A stretch of 64,000 bases of DNA from Anaeramoeba flamelloides (GCA_027625915.1 JANTQA010000057.1:10044001-10108000); one strand, 5' to 3'; numbered from the stretch's first letter, positions 1-12,680 are shown. Numbers and translations are program-made. Notes: a model not told the origin generated them from the letters alone.

Positions 1-62
1 AGATTTTTTTTTTCAATAATTGAATTTTGGTGTTTTAAAAGTTTTGAATTAGAGTTTATTAA
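1..62. repeat. Fragment of the family E repeat terminus
   Basis: The first 60 bases (TTGAATTTTGGTGTTTTAAA, then GTTTTGAATT and GAGTTTATTA) resemble the right ends of the repeats that finish at about 11140 and 30500. This suggests that a family E element enters the window from the left. It is only a fragment, so confidence is limited. Confidence 0.35.
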
Positions 63-531
63 AAACCAATAAAATATTCTTAATAAATAGTCAATTTATT
101 TTCGAATATGTTTTACATTAATAAAAGAAATTAAGATTTCTCTTTGATTTTATATGATATTTTTCAAGAGAAAATTGGGTGATTATTTTTTTTCTTTTTT
201 ATCGTAAAAATAGTTACCCTTAGATGGTTAATCTCAATAAATTTTCCAATGGTAAGGAAAGTTTATAACTGTATTTTTTTTAAAAAAAATACTTTGGATC
301 ATTGTCACATTGTCATTTTTTTTATTTAAATTGTTACTGTAATTGATCTCTCAAAAAAGTGTGCAATGATTTTTTTTCATTTTTTCAGAAATATCCCCAT
401 TAATATATTTTGAAATATCTACAATAAATGCTGACTCAATCATTATTGATTTTTCTACTTGTTTTAGTATTACCAATTTGCTAATAGATCTACTAAAAAG
501 GGGTTTTTTTGATAAAATGAAAAAACAAATA

Positions 532-752
532 CAGTCAGTTCCATTTTTAAGGCACAAACGTTCAACTAAATTTAAGGCACAATAAAAATCTCAAATTAAG
601 ATACAATATTCAGATTCGAATTAAATAAATTGTAAAAAAAAATATTACAAATTTTGTGTCTTAATTTGAGATTTTTTTCTGCCTTAAATTTTGTTGAACG
701 TTTGTGCCTTAAATTTCGTTGAAAGTTTGTACCTCAAAAGTTGATCTAACTG
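532..752. mobile_element. Palindromic MITE family B, copy 1
   Basis: Miniature inverted-repeat element flanked by TA on both sides (530-531 and 753-754). The left arm starts CAGTCAGTTCCATTTTTAAG and the right arm ends with its inverse, CTTAAATTTCGTTGAAAG followed by an ...AACTG terminus. Both arms carry 'AAGGCACAA' and 'ATCTCAAATTAAG' or their complements, so most of the element can fold into one long hairpin. This copy is about 25 bp longer than its relatives because the CCTTAAATTT-GTTGAACG unit is duplicated in the right arm. CAGT ends at a TA target are typical of Tc1/mariner-derived MITEs. It has no coding capacity. Confidence 0.8.
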
Positions 753-2896
753 TATTACAACTTTTTTGGAAATAACTTAGTAGTTAAATGTGTATAAATA
801 TACAAAAGTAAATTTAAGGATAAAATCAATTAATTTGTCATTTTGTTTTTACTGTGAATAATTTTAATTTTACACAGTTTAAAATGGTCCATGAAAGTTT
901 TTTTCTTTTTATTTTTTTTTGAAAGGTTTATCTATTATTTTCATAGGAAGGCTGATCAACAAGTAGTTTTCAATATTTTCAATTATTTGTTAAGGATTGT
1001 ATTTTAAAGATAAAGTAAAAAATTAATTTTATTTTTTTTGGATGTTTGAAAAATTCCTGAAAACAGCTCAAAATCGAAAATATTAGATATTTTTTACCTT
1101 CTTAAAAACACATTTTATAGAAATGTTAAGTGGCCAAAGTATTCAGAGATAAATTTTTATAGAAAAATCCAATTATCTGGACATACTAACTATTTTATTT
1201 TGATTTTTTTTTGTAAATTTTCCAAAAGGTTTTTTTGGTGTAAATTTGAGTATATTTGAGTGCTTAATTTATTATCAGGGTGGATGTTTATGTATAATCT
1301 GTTTAGGTTTAATAATGTATGTTTTGTCATGTTGGATTAGATTAAACATAATGTATCTTCTGCTGTGGAAAATTAAATTAGGTTTTTTTTTTTCTTTGTA
1401 ACCTTGAGTAGGGTAGGGTACAGTATATATGATTATATATTACTTGATTATTTTTAGATTCATTCCAAGATTGCAAAAATATGAGTAATTTTATACAATT
1501 AGAAATTAGAGTTTTTGATGGTAACATATATTATCATGATATTCACAATTCATTAGCAAAAATATGAAAACAATCGCGATTATTCCTACTTTATTTAAAA
1601 CACGCATAAAATCGCGATATTTCACAAATCGTGAAAAATAAAGTATCACAAAAAAATGAAAAAATATTTTTTGAAATCATTTTAAATATAATATATTGAC
1701 TTTTAGGAAGCCTTGAGACTCTTACAGCACTTCCCCCACTTTAAAAATGTTAGAAATTTTATTTATTTATTTATTGTGAGAAAGGGGTGATCAAAGAAAA
1801 TTTACTAAATATAAAAGAGAAGAAGTTAAATAATTAAAATTTTTAGAAAGTGTTATCAAGAGTTTTTAATTGTCTTCTTGGGTTTGAAAGGTTTGAAAGA
1901 TATAAAGTGTGATAAATGGAATTATTTTGGTGTGTGTGGTGGAAAATAAAATTTTTTATTATGATTTTTTTTAACCAAATATTAAATCTCAAATGAATTT
2001 TATGATCAAACTAATAATATAACAATTTCAACAATGCACTGTAATCTGAAATAGATCTGTTTTTTAAATGGGGTTTATTATATTCACAATTTTAAATAAC
2101 CAAAACGAATAAAGGGTAATTTTCATTCTTATATGGTGATTGATCTAACAAAAAGTATCTCAGATCTAACATTGTGTTTTCGATCTTATACCAAAGATAC
2201 TAAAAGAAGAAGAAGAAGTCAACAATTGTATAAAAAATCTTAATAATTTCTGATAATCTGGCTAGGTGTTAGTGAAAGCTTTTGATAAGTTATCCGACCC
2301 CTTTCAACTTTTCTAGAATGTTGAATATGTTTTCATCCAAGAACACATATACTTTTGAGAACTGGTGAATTTTTAGTTGTTTTAGGGGGTCTTTCATTCA
2401 ACATCATTTATAACACGTGATTAATTGTGAAAATCTTCATTTATTCTCGGTCCTTATTTTTTGTTGATTTTAAACGATCAATGGGTTTGTTAACTAAATC
2501 AAACTAAAATATAAAATAAAATCTTTGATTTTTTCCTTGATTAAACAAGTCGTTTTTTTTTTTTTTTTTGAAATGATAACTTCTTTTCACTTAATTTATT
2601 TTTATATCAAAAAGAAATTGTCTTTGTAAAAATATTGCTGAATTAGCCAAAATTCTATCAACTATTATATCACAATTGCGTTTTAATCGTGATATTTTGA
2701 CATTTATCACAATTTTTTATTAATTATCATGCTTTTATATAATATCTCAGTTTTTGATATTATAACAATATATTGAATAATGGAATTTTCGAAAATATCT
2801 TAATTTTTTAAAAAGATAATCTTGATTTTTTTTTTTTTTTTGTTAGTAAAAAATAATCTTTTTTTTTTATTAAGCACTTCACTATAAACTTCAAGT

Positions 2897-2929
<33 letters not shown>

Positions 2930-2930
2930 C

Positions 2931-2986
<56 letters not shown>

Positions 2987-4806
2987 AAACTTTTTTTTTT
3001 TTTTTTTATTTTTTATTACATTTTTTTTTAATCATTTTATCCATTAATTTTTTTTTTTTTTCTTTTTATTTTCTTTTTTTTTTTTTTTTTTTTCTTTTAT
3101 TAAATTTTTTTGTTTATAAATTTGTTTTTTTTTTTTTATATTTATATCAAAGCCAAATTTCAAAATTGGTGGCAAATTTAATTATTATTTTTATTTTCTT
3201 TTTTCTTTTGTTGTTCAAGAAATAAAATAATTACACTATATTTTAATTTATTAATATATGTTGGTTATTATATCTAAACGCTTTACTAAAAAACATTATT
3301 ATTCAAAAAAAAAAAAAACAATTAAACAACTTTTTTTTTCGATGAAAGATCTTCCCCTATTTTTGAAATTAAGTTTATAAATATATCGGGGTAGTAAAAT
3401 TTTCCGTTTTAATTTTGTGGTCATGCTTATAAAATCACGTTTTTTGGATTTTTTTTGGATGTTTTTTTTTTTTCATTGATTATTTTAATTTTTTATTTTT
3501 TAACAGAGTTCTCATATTCTTTTGAAATTGTACTTTTCGTTTCTGGTGTGAAAAAAATAAAAACAATACAAAAATTGAAAATGATGGAAAAAAAAATGTA
3601 TATAAATGTAGGAGTATTGCCTTTAAACCCTTGGATAAAAATCGGGGTTCACAATTTCCCATTTACGTGGAAGGTTTTGCATTGAAATCTGCGAAAATGG
3701 TTTGATTTTCATTTTGAAAAAATAAAATCAATATAACGCCGTGTTTCGGTTTAAGACTCGTGTAAATTATCAACTCTTAAAAACTGAGAAAAGGTATTTT
3801 TTTTTTTTTTAAATTAAAAGTTGGGGAAGAAACGTGGTCAAATTTTATTTTTTTTTACTAATACAGAGCTAGATCAGCTCTGATGTTTTTTTTTATTTTG
3901 GGTATATATATATATGTATCTGAAATTGAAAAAAAATAATATATTTTTCTTGTTGAAATTGGTTAGTTTTTTCAATAAATGTTTTCTTGAATTTAAATTA
4001 TTTTACCAAAAATTTGAAATAGATTAATCGGCTGAATTTTTTTATCGATAAGATCAATTCCACAATGTTTCTATTTAATATGTAGATGTAGTATATATGT
4101 GTATGTGAGAAAAGATATTATTGATGGGGGGGGGTCCAAAATGCAAAAATATGTAAGGTGACGAATAATATTATTAAATTCATAGAACGTTCTCCACAAT
4201 TATTTGCCAAAACATTGTTAAAAAAAAAACAACAATTATAACATTTTTTTTTTTTCATTTAAATCAGTCAACTTTAATCTTTAGGTCAATTATTGGGAAA
4301 ACTTAACGAGTGTCTAAGTAAATAATCCAGTAACCCGGAAAGAGGAATTAAAAATAATACAAAAAATACAAAAAATGAGAAAAATGTTTTGAAAAAACCT
4401 AATGTATTCCATAAGTTAATTTAAATATCTTATTTTAATCCATTAAACTGTTTTAAAATGAATCCAGAATTATGGAATTCTCAAAAATTAAAAAAAGACG
4501 TGTTTATTGGTCATAATTTTTGATTTTTATTTGACGAATTCATAAAAAAGGGACAGAAGCGCAAACATGGGCTTTGTATTCACACTGATATGATTAGAAT
4601 AATTATAATATAGGGGTCTTTTCGAAATTTGAGAAGGGTAATTAAATTCGAAAAAATTCTTATAATTTACATTTTTTTTTGAGTTTTTCTTTTTTTAAGA
4701 CAATTGAATATAGTTTTGAATACTACTCCTGATTCTGTGTAAGTAAGGTGTTGTTTATATTTGTGTTCTCGGGTCTAATTGCAAAAAATCCTTACATTCT
4801 GTTTTA
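753..4806. other. Non-coding AT-rich stretch with T-tract block
   Basis: No supportable gene. Short reading frames here begin at non-ATG codons and translate to Phe/Lys/Leu-rich noise. Notable contents are a block of near-continuous thymine from about 2815 to 3150 (see separate entry), two patches rich in CGCGAT/ATCGTGAT words near 1570-1650 and 2660-2720, an isolated run of nine G at about 4126-4134, and a short TA dinucleotide run near 3905. Confidence 0.6.
2815..3150. repeat. Oligo(dT) simple-sequence block
   Basis: About 330 bases dominated by thymine. It includes an almost pure T run at 2899-2985 broken by one cytosine/guanine pair, then shorter T runs separated by A, C or G. No gene or inverted-repeat structure is visible. 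Such tracts exclude nucleosomes and often slip during replication or sequencing, so the exact length is uncertain. Confidence 0.8.
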
Positions 4807-5283
4807 CTGTAGTCAAAATAAAGCGTGCAATAAAATATAATGCGTTTTTCAAAATAAAAAGTGTGTTTTTTTGTTAAAGAAGACCTATACATTAACCAAT
4901 CAAAGAAACCAATAATAAACCCTAAAAAAATACAGTATTGATTTCTTAAAGTTCTATTATTTAAAAAGAAATTCTAAAAATGAAGGATCAATTTGCTAAA
5001 TTTATCTCAAAAAATAGAGTAAATTTTTCATCAAATTTTAATCATTACAAAAACAAAAAAATTTCAAAAAAATTGAGAATATTATGGAAAATTTTCAACT
5101 ATTTGTATGAATAATTTAAATTTTACTACAAATAACAAGACCTTTGCTTTCAAAATTGATTTGAACTTATGTTTACTATTTGGTAGTAGATTGGATGTTG
5201 TCTTGGTACAAGAATAAAAAAAATATGGATTATATTTTGAAACACGGATTATAGTCTTTTGGCACGCATTATTTTGATCACTG
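4807..5283. mobile_element. Tc1-like MITE family A, copy 1
   Basis: An element of about 477 bp between TA dinucleotides (4805-4806 and 5284-5285). The left end is CTGTAGTCAAAATAAAGCGT and the right end is the inverse form ...CGCATTATTTTGATCACTG. The inner sequence (CATTAACCAATCAAAGAAAC, a run of AAATTCTAAAAATGAAGGAT, then TTCAACTATTTGTATGAATA) recurs in the other copies, at 13624-14095 and 27251-27726 in the opposite orientation. It carries no intact ORF. The ends and the TA target suggest mobilisation by a Tc1/mariner-type transposase encoded elsewhere. Confidence 0.75.
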
Positions 5284-6336
5284 TAAAGGGCTATTTTATT
5301 AAACCTGAAGAACAAATTGCATCATAATTCCAATAATCCAGACACATAAATAACGTTTCTGTTTTCAAAATAGAACACACTTAATGATCTTCACAAAACC
5401 AAATCTTTAATTTTTATCGAAGAATTTATTAGTTTTGACTTTAACCTTCAGAATTATCCCTTTGTCGCAAGAAATGCACTTGGTTGGAACCCAAAGGGTT
5501 CTGTCTTGAAGAGCAAAGAACCTTAAATTTTAATTAAAAAAACAAAACTTTGGCAAAAGTATAATTTCCAATAATTCGACAAAATAAGATTTTGAAGGTT
5601 GTTTTTGATCAAAGTTCGTTTAAAATACTTCTCACTATTTGAAAAAACAATCGAGTTAAAATTTTTTCAAAGCACATTTGGAAGATCCAAAACCTGAATC
5701 ACTTATCGTAGAAAAGTCAACAGTTAGATCGTGAATTTTTGATTAAATTTTTGTCAAGACTGAGCTGTTTATCTTCTCGGAACTCCAAGTTACTTTTCTT
5801 TTCAATCAAAAAATCTTGTGAATTTAAATCCTTTTTTTATCATGGTGCAAATTGCTTCTCCAACCTTTTGGTAAATTTCAATAGAACTTGATTTTTAAAA
5901 CAAAAAAACGTAAAAAAAAAGAAACTAAAAATAATTCCTTTTCAAAATATTTTTTTTTTACATTAAAAAAAAGGTTTACAACAATAAAAAACGATTTTTT
6001 AGATAAAATAAAAAAAGTTCTCTCAAAAATCCGTTGAGCAAATTTTTCAGAAAGTCTTCAAAAATGAAAACTTTATTAACTTTCCTATTACGGCCTTTTT
6101 TAACATTCTTTAATTTTTTTCAAAAAAAAAAAAAAAGTTCAAAAATGAAAAAAAAAAAATTTTTAAAAAAAAAAATTGGAGAAGTCATTTGGAAATTAAA
6201 AACTTCATTTCGAAAAATAACTTTATATTTGTCAACTTGATTTTAAAAATGATTAAAAAATTTCCATTTTTTTTTTCATAATTTTTCATTTTTTTTACTT
6301 TTTCAAGACTAAAAAAAAACAATTAAAAATCGAATA
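5284..6336. other. Non-coding stretch upstream of the Thr-rich gene
   Basis: No gene supported. A Lys/Phe-rich open frame around 6034-6240 lacks an ATG at its listed start and looks like translated A/T tracts. The 80 bases before the ATG at 6337 are A/T homopolymer runs, as expected for a promoter and leader in such a genome. No TATA-type box can be singled out. Confidence 0.5.
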
Positions 6337-6972
6337 ATGTCAATACTCCCCAATGATCCACTTGAAAGAAAAAGAGACGAACTCGATCCCTTTGGTTTAA
6401 TAGATCCCAACGAAGATTCTGAAAATAAAAAACGACGAGTTGTTGATAACACAGCCAACGTGTCAACCTTAAGCACAACCAAGACAACCAACCCAAACCA
6501 AAACCTAAACACAAACATAAACTTAAACACGAACCAGAAAATCGCCACTACCCAGAATCTTGGACAAATCCAAAATAATTTTACTATTACGAATACTAAC
6601 ACAATTCCTAACACAAACACTAATCCAAATACTACACAGACGAACACCACAACAACCACAACGACCGGAACAACAGTAGGAACAACGGCAACGACAACGA
6701 CAACAACGACAACAGCAACAACAGCAACAACGACAACAACCACCCAAAAAAAACAACCACGAAAAAAAATCGTTTATTATGAAGGCGAAATCTCGTCCCC
6801 ACCAACAGAATCCGATCCAGAAGATGACGACTTTGCCCCAGACAAATACCCAGTGCCAGAGTCAGAAGATTATGATGAAGATGAAGACGATTACTCTGAC
6901 GAAGACGATTATGACGAACCAGATTCATACGAACCAACTACAGAAGAAAGCTGGGTTGAAGGAAGCGATTAA
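6337..6972 (+). CDS. Hypothetical Thr/Asn-rich protein with acidic C-terminus (211 aa)
   Basis: Intronless ORF with an ATG start in an A-rich context (AATAATG) and a TAA stop. I recognise no conserved domain. From the N-terminus there is a short charged segment with a basic KKRR patch (about residues 31-34, possible nuclear localisation). An Asn/Thr-rich stretch follows (about 40-105), then an almost pure Thr tract encoded by ACA/ACG/ACC (about 102-137), a basic QKKQPRKK patch (about 137-144), and a strongly acidic Asp/Glu/Tyr/Ser tail (about 148-211). The composition changes from A/C-rich to balanced codons, unlike the surrounding A/T tracts, which supports a real gene. Basic patches plus an acidic tail could suit a chromatin or transcription-associated protein, but that is only inference. 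The C-A repeat DNA opens all antisense frames, and those are artefacts. Confidence 0.7.
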   Translation: MSILPNDPLERKRDELDPFGLIDPNEDSENKKRRVVDNTANVSTLSTTKTTNPNQNLNTNINLNTNQKIATTQNLGQIQNNFTITNTNTIPNTNTNPNTTQTNTTTTTTTGTTVGTTATTTTTTTTATTATTTTTTQKKQPRKKIVYYEGEISSPPTESDPEDDDFAPDKYPVPESEDYDEDEDDYSDEDDYDEPDSYEPTTEESWVEGSD

Positions 6973-6973
6973 A

Positions 6974-7020
6974 AGACAAATTTGTCTTGATCTTCCCTTT
7001 CGAGAATTTCATTTAATAAA
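6974..7020 (+). terminator. Candidate 3' end signals of the Thr-rich gene
   Basis: Directly after the TAA there is a perfect 14-bp palindrome, AGACAAATTTGTCT, at 6974-6987. An AATAAA hexamer follows at 7015-7020, about 43 bases past the stop, which is a plausible cleavage/polyadenylation signal. AATAAA is common by chance in DNA this AT-rich. Confidence 0.35.
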
Positions 7021-8083
7021 TTAATTTTTCTAACAAGTTATCCTTGAAAAAGATCATTATGTTTAAATTTTATAAAAAAGTATTAAAACAAAAAAAGATT
7101 TAAAACATCAAGCTATTATTTGTATTAATGAAATAATTAAAAGTTCTAAAACAATTTTTTTTTCATAAAATACCGAACAATTTGATATAAAATAAATACA
7201 TCTGTTTGATTTTAAATTTTTGTGTTTTTCCAAAAGTTCCGCTTCCTTTTCTTTTTCTTTTTCTTTTTTGGATTTGTTTTTCTATTTGGAAATTTAACAA
7301 AAAAAAAGTATTCACTGTCAATACAAAACCACTAAAATTTCATTTTTCTGATCAATTGGAAATTATAGAAAAATTGGAAAATATATTCTCATTTTACAGA
7401 CAAATAACCCAATTGAAAAGCAACCATTAACGATTCTAATCGAGATATTGATTAAATATTCTAGATCTATCAATTTTAACTCTTTGGTGAATTCAGAAAA
7501 CAAAAAAATCCAGAATTTGGAAAATTAATTGAGAACATGACTGAAAATTGAAAATCAAATTTATTGTGATTTTTCTTAAACAAAAGAGAAATTTATTTGG
7601 AATCATCTATATATAAGAATTATTTTGTTGTTGCATTTATGAAATAAGAGTTTTATTTTCTTTATATCTTTCTTTTAATAATTTTTAGCATAATTTTAAA
7701 TTTCTATTGGGAACTTTTGAGGATTTATTTTTTTACAAATGATTTTTATCAATTTTAAAGTAAATTCGCAATAATCAAACACCGTTCTCAAATAAACCTT
7801 CAAATAATTTTAAATTGATAAAATTGATTATTATTGTAAAATTAAAAACCAAAAGTGGATTGTTGTTTTTAGTAATATTCCCAACCAATTTTGAAGATTT
7901 AGAATTTTTTTTTTTTTTTTTTTTTCATTTACCAGAGGTACAATTACCAAATTTATAGATTTAAACAGAGAAAATAAAAAAAGATAAAAGAAAAATCCCC
8001 ACCCGGATTAGAAACCGGTTAACAAAAACATAGCAAACCGTAAAAGAGTTTCCCCAAAATCTAAAAATAAAAGAAGAATACTA
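7021..8083. other. Non-coding stretch, nothing recognised
   Basis: A/T-rich sequence without an ATG-initiated frame of protein-like composition, without an obvious inverted repeat and without a recognisable RNA gene. Confidence 0.5.
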
Positions 8084-8277
8084 CAGTTAGTTCCACGTTT
8101 AAGACATAAACTTTAAAGGAAATTTAAGGCACAAAAAAATCTCAAATTAAGGCACAAAATTTGGATTTTTTTTTTACAAAAATTATTTTACTATAATTTG
8201 AATTTTGTACCTTAATTTGAGATTTTTTTTGAATTAAATTTCGTTGAAAGTTTGTGTCTTCAAAGTGGAACCCACTG
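8084..8277. mobile_element. Palindromic MITE family B, copy 2
   Basis: Flanked by TA (8082-8083 and 8278-8279). It begins CAGTTAGTTCCACGTTTAAG and ends with the complementary arm (GTCTTCAAAGTGGAACCCACTG). It contains the family words AATTTAAGGCACAAAAAAAT and CCTTAATTTGAGATTTTTTT in inverted arrangement. It lies 233 bases from copy 3. Confidence 0.8.
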
Positions 8278-8510
8278 TAATAATAATAATAATAAAAAAT
8301 GAAATACTCTTTTCAAAAAAAACAAAAAAAAACAAAAAACATCATAATTCGTGATTACATAACTAGATTAGTGATAAATAATTAAAAAGTTACCTACCAT
8401 ATTTAAACACAAACAAAATAATGAAAGCACTTTAACAAAAATAAAAATCGTTAGAGAATATAAGAATAGCACTTATGTTTAAAGCATTCTAATTTAAGGT
8501 ATTTGTGATA

Positions 8511-8705
8511 CAGTGAGTTCTACTTTTAAGACATAAATTTTGAAGGAAATTTAAGACATAAAACAATCACAATTTAAGGCACAAAATTCAAATTATAATA
8601 AAATAATTTTTGTAAAAAAAAATTCCAAAAAAAGTACTTTAATTTAAGATTTTTCTGTTCATTAAATTTCCTTTAAAGTTTGCCTCTTTAAAGTGGAACC
8701 AACTG
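8511..8705. mobile_element. Palindromic MITE family B, copy 3
   Basis: Flanked by TA (8509-8510 and 8706-8707). The left end is CAGTGAGTTCTACTTTTAAG and the right end ...AAAGTGGAACCAACTG. Its arms have diverged more than in copies 5 and 6 (GACATAAA replaces GGCACAAA), suggesting an older insertion. Confidence 0.78.
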
Positions 8706-9642
8706 TAACAACAATAAACCATTAATATTTTATTCACCTTGGGTTATTACTACTCCGATTTCAAATACAGACTACCCCTTTCACAAAAATATAACACAAC
8801 CCACTAAGACAGATAATCTGACCATTGCTTTATTTGGTTCCTTTTTTGTTAATTTTTAAAAAAATATTTATTGATTTCTATTTATCCCCACCTCCAAATT
8901 CCCTTTTTAATAAGAAGCAAAATTGAATCAGATTAAAAACCACGTTTTACTTGTCATATAAAGACAATATAAAGCCGAATGATTTGTAACTTAAAAATCA
9001 AACGAATAACCCTGTGGTAAACAATATAAAAGTCTGTATAATTAAAAATAAAAAAGAGAGAGACCAAAAAAAGAAAACCGAACGATAATAAATTAAACGA
9101 CGACCAACCCCCAATAAAAATAACAATAGAAATAATTAATGTTGGGTTCAAGGTGAACCCTGTTTAATAATAAACCCAAACAAAATAGGCAACTAATTTC
9201 CAACCCTTTGAAGAACAATAAAAGTTCATAGAATTTACTTAAAATTACAATACAGCTTTATACATCCTATGTAAAATTTGAACAAATGTACAACAATTTT
9301 GGTTATTTCAGCATTTTTTACATTATTTTTTGTAATTTTAAATTATAAATAATTGTTAACGTTTCAATTATTTAATAATTTTAATTTAATATTTCTCAAT
9401 ATAACATAATTATCATGATTCTAAAAAATAAAAAAAAAAAAAATTCTAGTGTTTTAAAATACTTGAGATTGTCTCTTTTATACATTTATTTAAATATTTA
9501 TTAAAAAAGTAAACCCAACTTAAACTCAAAAAAGTATAAAAAAAAAATTTGTAGTTTAAAACCGAAAATCACTTTTCATAATTATTTCCACACCCCAACA
9601 ACTAATTATTTTAGTTAATTTTAATAAAGTCCCAAGATAAAA
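8706..9642. other. Non-coding stretch between repeats
   Basis: No gene supported. The segment 9300-9400 (TTGTTAACGTTTCAATTATT and neighbours) loosely resembles part of the family E repeats at 10610-11140 and 29970-30500, and may be a decayed relative. Confidence 0.45.
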
Positions 9643-10211
9643 TAAACTCTTTTCAAAAAATGGTGACTCACCTGAAATAATAAATTGAAAAAAAAAAAAA
9701 TATCCTTTAGTATTCAAGAACAATTAATAACTAAATATGATTTGTAATTCACTTTTAAGTCATTCTAAATCTATAAACGCCGGATATATTAAAAATTAAA
9801 AAAAAAAATAAAACCAAAAACTAAAAAAAAGTGAGTCACAATTTTTGAAATGAGCATTACCGATTTTTTATTACTGAACTTTCACCAAAAAAAAGTTGAA
9901 CAACAAGATTTTTTATGAATAATTAAATCCATTTTCAAAGACATTACATAGTCTCAATTTTCTTAGTGATTATTTGTCTTTTCGAAGATCTCTTTTTTTT
10001 TTCCACATTATGCTTTTTAAAAAAAAAAAAAGAAAAAGAAAAACAAAAGAAAAACAAAAATTTGAAAAAGCAAAACTAAAATTTGCAAAATTAGAAAAAA
10101 TGATTCTGATCCAAAAATTTGAAAATATTTTTTGTAAAGAATACTGGAATAAACCCCCATAAAAACTCCCGTTAACATTCTAAAGTGAGTCAAATTTTTT
10201 GAAAAATAGTT
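9643..10211. mobile_element. Repeat family C, copy 1
   Basis: An element of about 570 bp. The left end (AAACTCTTTTCAAAAAATGG then TGACTCAC) is inverted at the right end (GTGAGTCAAATTTTTTGAAA then AATAGTTTA). Inner landmarks are TTTAGTATTCAAGAACAA, GCATTACCGATTTTTTATTA, GACATTACATAGTCTCAATT and TGATTATTTGTCTTTTCGAA. These recur in order at 46693-47260 and 62116-63463. A Lys-rich open frame at 9974-10162 lies inside it and is not a gene. It is a non-autonomous DNA element with imperfect terminal inverted repeats. Confidence 0.75.
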
Positions 10212-10609
10212 TAGATTTCCAAATTAAATATTAAAAAGGGGAAAATTTCTTTTTTATCCAGTTTAGAATAAATCAAAAAAAAAAAACCAAATTATTCTGA
10301 ATTATTTGGTACTTTAAATTTGGAAAAAATTGCAAACTGTGATATTTGTATTCAGATTAATCTTCACAATTGCTTCATATTTAATACATTATTTTTTTTT
10401 TTTAAATTGTGAGTATCCTTCTCTGAAAAAAAAAAAAAAAAAAAAAAAAACAGACACCCCAAAATAATTATCACAAATTGAAAAATATTTTGAATCTGTA
10501 AAAATATATTAACCAACACAAAGATCCTCAAAAAACTTATTAATTTTGAAAAAGGAATTTAAAGAAAGAAATTCAACCAATTATAATACCTAAAGATACA
10601 TACACTTTA

Positions 10610-11140
10610 ATCAAAAATTTTCACATTCTAAAATGTTACAAAGAATCCCAATGATACAATTTCATTCAAATTGGATATTATTTTGATTTTTAGGAATATC
10701 AAAATCATTTTCTTCACCTTTTAGTTATTTTTTTTCATTGAATTTTTTGAATTAAGTGACTTGTTCGTTTAATCAATTTTTTGTTCAACAATTGATATTG
10801 TATTAAAGTTGAGTTGTTCCAAATAGAAGAACTCAAATAAAATTAATTAGTTGTATCTAACCTTTGATCGATCAATATTCCTAATAGAATTTAAACAAAT
10901 TTACCAATATATTTTTTTGTTTTGCTCTCTCCAAAATTTTTTAACAGACCCTTGATTTATTAGTATTAATAATTATTTATTTATTGTTTTGTGAGTATTG
11001 TAATTTATAAACAAGTGTTAACATTTCAATTAGCGAATGGTTCTAATTTGGTATTTCTTCTTGAATTGATTAAATAGGTTTTTTTTTTTTTTTCACAAAT
11101 AGAATTTTGGTATGTTAAAAATTTTGAATTGGTGTTTATA
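10610..11140. mobile_element. Repeat family E, copy 1
   Basis: A segment of about 530 bp that recurs in the same orientation at 29970-30505. Shared landmarks in order are TACAATTTCATTCAAATTG, AGTTGTTCCAAATAGAAGAA, CTCAAATAAAATTAATTAG, GATCAATATTCCTAATAGAA, TTTGTTTTGCTCTCTCCAAA, GATTTATTAGTATTAATAAT and AACAAGTGTTAACATTTCAA. The better-preserved copy ends in a TAAACYCCAATT-type terminus like families C and D. No coding capacity. Confidence 0.75.
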
Positions 11141-12680
11141 TTGGTTTCGTTTTAGTTAAAGAAATGTTTTATTTTTTTTTTTTTCATATTATTTGATTTT
11201 TTTCTTTATGAAGAGATCCTTTCAGTGGTTTCGGTTTATTTCAATAATTGCAAAAGTATCAAAGAATTTATTTTTCAATATTAATTAGAAATTCTCTTGT
11301 ATTTGTAGGGTGGTTTAATAAAATATTTGATTTGTTTTGATTATTCGAAACTTTATATCAGCAATAACAATCAATTAAAAAACACTTACTGAACCCCAAA
11401 CAAATCACTTTAATATTACTATCAACTAAGAATAAAAATTCCATAAGGAATCAAAGACTGTGTACATATTTGATAGTTTTAATTCTCCCCATATAAATTA
11501 TTTTCTTGAAAAGATTTGAGGTGTATAACTGAAATTTAAATTTAAAAGATTTCACAAAAAAGGTAACCCGAAAATGTTCGAACTGGAAAATCTTTATCAT
11601 CTCTATTTTTTGATCAAGCCCATATCATTCCTTTTAAAATCAATAATTAGTTATATCGTAGAAATATTTTAAGTACAATGGCCAACAATTTTGCATTTTT
11701 ATCACTTTTTGTGTACTTCAGAAAACCTTCTTGTTTATAACATTGATGTTTTGATTAATTTTTATTATTTAAGGATATCCAGTAAAACTATTTTATTATT
11801 TTTTTTTTCATAAATATAAAATAAAATGCCACAATTTAAATGAGATGATAGCAAAAGGTATAACATTTACAATTTCTTAAAATAGATCACAAAATTCACT
11901 TAGAGTTCTAATATAGTATTTTCTTTTCTATATTAAAAAAATAATATTCAATGATTTTTAAGCACTTTGAATAATAAAACCGTAGGGATACCTTCAACGT
12001 AAAGAAACTTGATTTTTGATCCTAATTGAATTTGATCAAAAAGTGAAAATTTTAAATTTAGAATTTATAGTCTCTTAAATCTTCAATTCTATTTTATTTT
12101 ATTTTTCTTTTCTTCTTAATCCCTCTTAATTGAATTTTCATCGTTGTACAAGTAAATATGGTTACCTAAGAGTTTATAGAGATTCTGAACATTTCACTTA
12201 TTCGCAACAACATACTGGTATTTGAATAATTTATGGGAAAAAATTTTCACTTATTTTTTCATCTTTATTTTTTCACTAATAAAGTGAGTTCTTGAAGAAT
12301 TTGATTCTTGCTATTTGTTGCAAAATAAATGGAACAAAGTTTTTATCGAGCTTTCAAAAAAAGATTCTAATATCATGTTGCATTTCAAATTTTTAATTCC
12401 AAAAATTCATTTAAATTTTTAATTTTCCCTTTTATAATTGGGGATTTTGATGACTGTTTTTAATTTTTCTATGTGACTATTTGGGAAAGTCGAATGAAAA
12501 TTTTGATCTTATTATTTTACAATTGATTGTAATTTTTGATCTCGTTAAAAAAGGAAATTGAAAATGCTGTGAAACTTTTTTGGGATTTAAAATTCAAATA
12601 CCAGAATACTATTATTTTTGGTTTTTATTTTTATATTTGGTAAAAGAATACAAAAAAAATTCTTTCAACATCAAAATTTT
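11141..12680. other. Non-coding stretch, nothing recognised
   Basis: About 1.5 kb of A/T-rich DNA without an exon-like segment. A short stretch around 12300-12480 resembles 37240-37440, hinting at another diffuse repeat, but the match is weak. Confidence 0.45.

Noticed and set aside
6309-6937. Val-, Cys- and Leu-rich antisense frames over the Thr-rich gene
   Set aside because: They are mirror translations of the C/A repeat. The sense frame has an ATG, an ordered composition and a TAA stop.
9974-10162. Lys-rich 62-residue frame
   Set aside because: It lies inside repeat family C and reads an A-tract. The other C copies have no corresponding open frame.
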